Shown here: piece after piece, positions 63,291-64,000 of the stretch
Numbering within the stretch: the stretch's first letter is position 1
How the letters are laid out: each line of letters starts with the position of its first letter
Assembly: GCA_037893245.1 (NCBI GenBank)
Contig: JBAIAA010000099.1
Coordinates: 124,001 to 188,000 of the forward strand
DNA: 64,000 nucleotides
Source of the DNA: Crossaster papposus
Lineage: Eukaryota > Echinodermata > Asteroidea > Velatida > Solasteridae
Reading direction: 5' to 3'
Made by a program: the position numbers and the translations under genes
Notes under the pieces: generated by a model
Seen by the model: the letters and a program-made list of their open reading frames with translations, nothing else
The model's database searches: none
What the model was told of the DNA's origin: nothing

Positions 63291-63329
63291 AAAATAAAAA
63301 TGGCGGACGAAACCAACAGCGTAAAAAAG

Positions 63330-63932
63330 TAGTCTTGATCCAAGACCAAGCTAGCCGTTTATTTGTTCCGCGGCGCGCCGTCCGTATATATCCGGGCTTA
63401 TTGAGGGCGCCCTTAATTATCGCCAGATTCGTACCGTACCCGTACGCGCTTTTTTTTTCCGTACCGCTAACGCGTCAATTTGCCCGTTTCATTGGAATGG
63501 GGCGACTTGAATGGAGACTTTTATAACTTTTACTATAAGACCCTATCTAGATGAGATTATTAACCAATAATTTGGGTTAATAGAAAAAGGTATAAAAGTC
63601 GTGTATACGAAAAACTAGGGACTGTATACAATTAACTAGGGACTGTATCCATTAATTTTGGTGAATTATGGCTGTCAACGTCGTTGGTCTTCATACGTTC
63701 CGCCCGTATCCAAATCGATTCGTATTGAAGCGCGCGCTTTGGTCTCCATTCAAGTCGCCCCATTCGAATGAAACGGGCAAATTGACGCGTTAGCGGTACG
63801 GGAAAAAAAAGCGCTACCCGTACCCCTTTTCGAATCTGGCGATAATTAAGGGCGCCCTCAATAAGCCCGGATATATACGGACGGCGCGCCGCGAAACAAA
63901 TAAACGGCTAGCTTGGTCTTGGATCAAAACTA
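63330..63932. mobile_element. Foldback element (about 600 bp), TA-flanked
   Basis: Arms of about 185 bp (63335-63520 and 63740-63927) are nearly perfect inverse copies, starting ttgatccaagaccaagctag. TA dinucleotides sit at both outer ends. No ORF with a domain is present. It lies upstream of the thioester exon, probably in the next intron. Confidence 0.8.
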
Positions 63933-64000
63933 TAAAAAAAGTTGCGCTGGGCGGGGCAAAGCCCAAATCGTCGCCCTTTACTGCAGAAATGGATCTGGCA

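Noticed and set aside
62908-64000. Further upstream complement exons
   Set aside because: No frame-consistent segment with splice sites and similarity to the MG or anaphylatoxin regions was found. The interval is filled by repeats.

Overview
The window is eukaryotic and intron-rich. It carries one recognisable host gene and is otherwise packed with transposable elements. The organism is most likely a marine invertebrate deuterostome, probably an echinoderm. The reasons are a C3-type complement gene with a C-terminal C345C (NTR) domain, together with Gypsy, DIRS, Penelope, CR1-like and Harbinger-like elements, tRNA-headed SINEs and many TTAA-flanked MITEs. Species-level assignment is inference.

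Host gene. On the minus strand, 17 exons between 62907 and 19183 encode the C-terminal 691 residues of a complement C3/C4/C5-family protein. They cover the thioester domain (GCGEQ), CUB, MG8 and C345C, ending at a TAA stop. Splice phases agree through every junction. One intron appears to be GC-AG. The 5' half of the gene lies beyond 64000. The intron between exons 2 and 3 of this set (61223-40093) is about 21 kb and holds most of the right-hand mobile elements.

0-16 kb. A LINE reverse-transcriptase fragment (minus strand) is split by a 7 kb Gypsy-type element (Gypsy-1, 326-7379, minus) with a 4-bp target duplication. A second Gypsy element (Gypsy-2, plus, 8368 to about 13320) has a 5' LTR and a tRNA-Ser-type primer binding site. 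Its pol carries a PHD finger between RNase H and integrase, has several lesions, and lacks a 3' LTR. A degenerate LINE ORF1-like region and a second LINE 3' end follow at 14.6-16.1 kb.

16-40 kb. This part holds the 3' flank and the 3' exons of the complement gene. The introns contain TTAA MITEs, tRNA-derived SINEs, palindromic hairpin elements and an 11-bp minisatellite inside a TIR element.

40-62 kb. This is the giant intron, with the flanking 1.4 kb intron. It contains a 2.7 kb foldback element inserted into a repeat-derived coding fragment, and an apparently complete DIRS retrotransposon (44616-49292) with gag, RT/RNase H and tyrosine recombinase ORFs, inverted terminal repeats and an internal complementary region. 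It also contains a Penelope-like element whose downstream region folds as a hammerhead ribozyme, split by a 1.25 kb DNA transposon. Beyond these lie a CR1-like LINE missing its RT core, a long palindrome, and a Harbinger-like element whose Myb/SANT-like gene is interrupted by a TTAA MITE.

62-64 kb. The thioester exon lies here, followed by a 600-bp foldback element.
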